Shown here piece by piece: positions 14,241 through 15,298 of a DNA stretch of 15,298 nucleotides. A program made the position numbers and the translations under genes. Every line of letters starts with the position of its first letter. Within the stretch, counting starts at the first letter, position 1. This DNA is from an uncultured Bacteroidales bacterium (lineage in GTDB: Bacteria; Bacteroidota; Bacteroidia; Bacteroidales; Muribaculaceae), in the NCBI GenBank assembly GCA_947177325.1, contig CAMWUH010000022.1, positions 1-15,298 of the forward strand. The letters run 5' to 3'. The notes under the pieces are model-generated. The model saw nothing but the letters and a program-made list of their open reading frames with translations, did not search any database and was not told where the DNA came from.

Positions 14241-15298
14241 TTAGCGGATGATTTCTTTAGAAACTTTGTTGCCGCGACGAACGATGTAGAGACCAGAAGT
14301 GGGTTCAGCTACTCGAACACCTTGGAGGTTGTAGTAAACGGGAGCTTCGTCGTTGATTTCGCCGAGGATAGCGTCGATGCCGGTTTGACCGGAAATAACT
14401 GTGATAGTCATATTTTCGAAGTCAGCTACTACTTTATAAGTACCGGGAGCAACAGCCCATGACAAGCAACCCATTGCATCTACATTGTTAAGGTAAGCTA
14501 CCATGTCGGAAGCAGAGTTGTTGTAGAGTTCTACACCTTCGGTTGCAGAGCCGTAGCGATTGGCGGTCATGTTGAGTTCATTCCAGTCGGCGCCGAGTGC
14601 GTCGGTAAGGTTGAAGAAGCAGAGTGATTCGCCTGAGGCTGCAACGAATTGAACGTTTTCAGCAACAAAAGTATTGCCTGATTTAGTCATTTCAACGCCA
14701 TTGTTAGGAGTCCATGAACCTACCGAGAGGTTGCCGAGGATATAGAGTTTGGCGGGCATGTTTACGGGACCGGGAGTGGGATCGGGGTTGGGGTTGGGAT
14801 TAGGATTGGGATTTTCGCCATTGTAAACGCCTTGGTCGCCTGCAGTTGTGTAAACGTGGTTGTGAATTGCAACCATGTCAGCGGTTTTGGTGTTGTCGCC
14901 ATCGCCGGCGTTAAACAAGCAACCGGTAGTGCCTTCGGGGCAGTCGTACATCCAGATGTTGCCGGAAACTTTGCTCATGGCAACGCCGGGCCAGGGTGAT
15001 TCGGTGTTGCCCCAGTAGTGGATGTGAGGAGTTGTCCAGTTGGAATTGCTGTTGTCGAAGTAGATACGTACGCCGTCACCGGGAGTAGGAGCGGGTGTGG
15101 GAGTGGGGTTGGGGTTTTCGCCATTGTAAACGCCTTGATCACCGGCGGTTGTATAAACGTGGTTGTGAGTTGCAACCATGTCAGCAGTCTTGGTGTTGTC
15201 ACCGTCGCCGGCGTTAAACAAGCAACCGATAGTGCCTTCGGGACAGTCGTACATCCAGATGTTGCCGGAAACTTTGCTCATGGCAACGCCGGGCCAGG
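14241..15298 (-). CDS. Secreted starch-binding protein, C-terminal part (duplicated CBM26-like modules), 5' end beyond the window
   Basis: The frame is open at 15298, so the N-terminus is missing; 351 codons are visible. In order from the cut edge: most of a CBM26-like starch-binding module (WPGVAM, YDCPEGTIGCLFNAGDG, NKTADM-type core), a Pro/Asn/Thr linker, a complete second module beginning VRIYFDNSNSNWTTPHIHYWG, and a second NP-repeat linker. A different beta-domain of about 115 residues follows (KLYILGNLSVGSW to MTITVISG). The protein ends with YYNLQGVRVAEP and a GLYIVRRGNKVSKEIIR tail, which resembles C-terminal sorting tails of Bacteroidales secreted proteins. The missing part could be an alpha-amylase-type glycoside hydrolase or another starch-binding region; this cannot be decided here. 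ATGs inside the frame, such as 15281, lie within a repeat and are not starts. Confidence 0.85.
   Translation of the reverse strand, partial: WPGVAMSKVSGNIWMYDCPEGTIGCLFNAGDGDNTKTADMVATHNHVYTTAGDQGVYNGENPNPTPTPAPTPGDGVRIYFDNSNSNWTTPHIHYWGNTESPWPGVAMSKVSGNIWMYDCPEGTTGCLFNAGDGDNTKTADMVAIHNHVYTTAGDQGVYNGENPNPNPNPNPDPTPGPVNMPAKLYILGNLSVGSWTPNNGVEMTKSGNTFVAENVQFVAASGESLCFFNLTDALGADWNELNMTANRYGSATEGVELYNNSASDMVAYLNNVDAMGCLSWAVAPGTYKVVADFENMTITVISGQTGIDAILGEINDEAPVYYNLQGVRVAEPTSGLYIVRRGNKVSKEIIR
14764..14813 (-). repeat. Short-period repeat coding for an Asn-Pro linker
   Basis: Degenerate 6-bp units (GGGTTG, GGATTG and similar on the plus strand) encode alternating Asn-Pro dipeptides followed by DPTPGP. 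This is a flexible linker between the second CBM and the following beta-domain. The other linker (about 15080-15116) is Pro/Thr/Ala-based and less regular, so the two linkers have diverged while the modules have not. Confidence 0.7.
14814..14995 (-). repeat. CBM module repeat, downstream copy
   Basis: This 182-bp segment is aligned without gaps to 15117-15298, at an offset of 303 bp (101 codons). I count 12 differences, about 93% identity, of which only two change an amino acid (Ile/Thr in the GTxGC segment and Thr/Ile before HNHVYT). Confidence 0.92.
15117..15298 (-). repeat. CBM module repeat, upstream copy, running off the window
   Basis: This is the partner of 14814-14995. The last 50 or more bases toward the window edge are identical between copies, so the true repeat boundary, and possibly further copies, lie outside. 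Confidence 0.92.

Noticed and set aside
14764..14813. CRISPR-like or satellite repeat
   Set aside because: The 6-bp periodicity is in frame and simply encodes an Asn-Pro linker; there are no spacers.
14241..15281. Reading the starch-binding gene as complete with a start at 15281
   Set aside because: The codons before it continue the repeat (WPGVA) in frame to the window edge, so this ATG is an internal Met of a CBM module.

Overview
The window looks like a chromosomal stretch from a member of the Bacteroidales, plausibly a Muribaculaceae-type gut bacterium. The evidence is: promoter boxes of the Bacteroidetes type (a -7 TAnnTTTG with a TTG/TTTG about 20 bp upstream, clearest before efp and aqpZ), the lack of Shine-Dalgarno sequences, a periplasmic dipeptidyl peptidase IV, a multi-domain PEP/pyruvate-binding response-regulator protein, and a starch-binding protein ending in a Bacteroidales-type C-terminal tail. 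The assignment to family is inference. No tRNA, rRNA, CRISPR array, insertion sequence or phage gene is visible, and no gene-free stretch reaches 300 bases.

Layout from left to right. (1) 1-2020, minus strand: ribulose-phosphate 3-epimerase (cut by the window edge), a DedA membrane protein and a uracil-DNA-glycosylase-superfamily enzyme. (2) 2034-2920, plus strand: aquaporin, the only plus-strand gene, with its own promoter and a strong hairpin terminator that can also serve the minus-strand genes. (3) 2965-8477, minus strand: a cluster transcribed DPP IV -> six-TM membrane protein -> miaA -> exported protein of unknown function, with gaps of 19 to about 95 bp. (4) 8557-13278, minus strand: a 1006-residue protein with two receiver domains fused to a PEP-synthase-type ATP-binding domain, followed by a long coiled-coil protein. 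(5) 13403-14183, minus strand: efp as its own transcription unit with a recognisable promoter and terminator. (6) 14241-15298, minus strand: the 3' part of a secreted starch-binding protein with duplicated CBM26-like modules.

Most genes are housekeeping (pentose phosphate pathway, tRNA modification, EF-P, DNA repair, peptide degradation). The strongest candidate for something not understood is the pair in region 4. The large protein has a degenerate receiver, an intact receiver with an insertion, a nucleotide-binding dikinase domain, and a C-terminal domain that may be a remodelled phosphohistidine domain, but no PEP barrel. It is paired with a coiled-coil protein whose tail carries an AT-hook-like element and a possible clamp-binding-like end. 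Secondary points are an aquaporin with an altered selectivity filter and near-identical CBM repeats whose differences are mostly silent.
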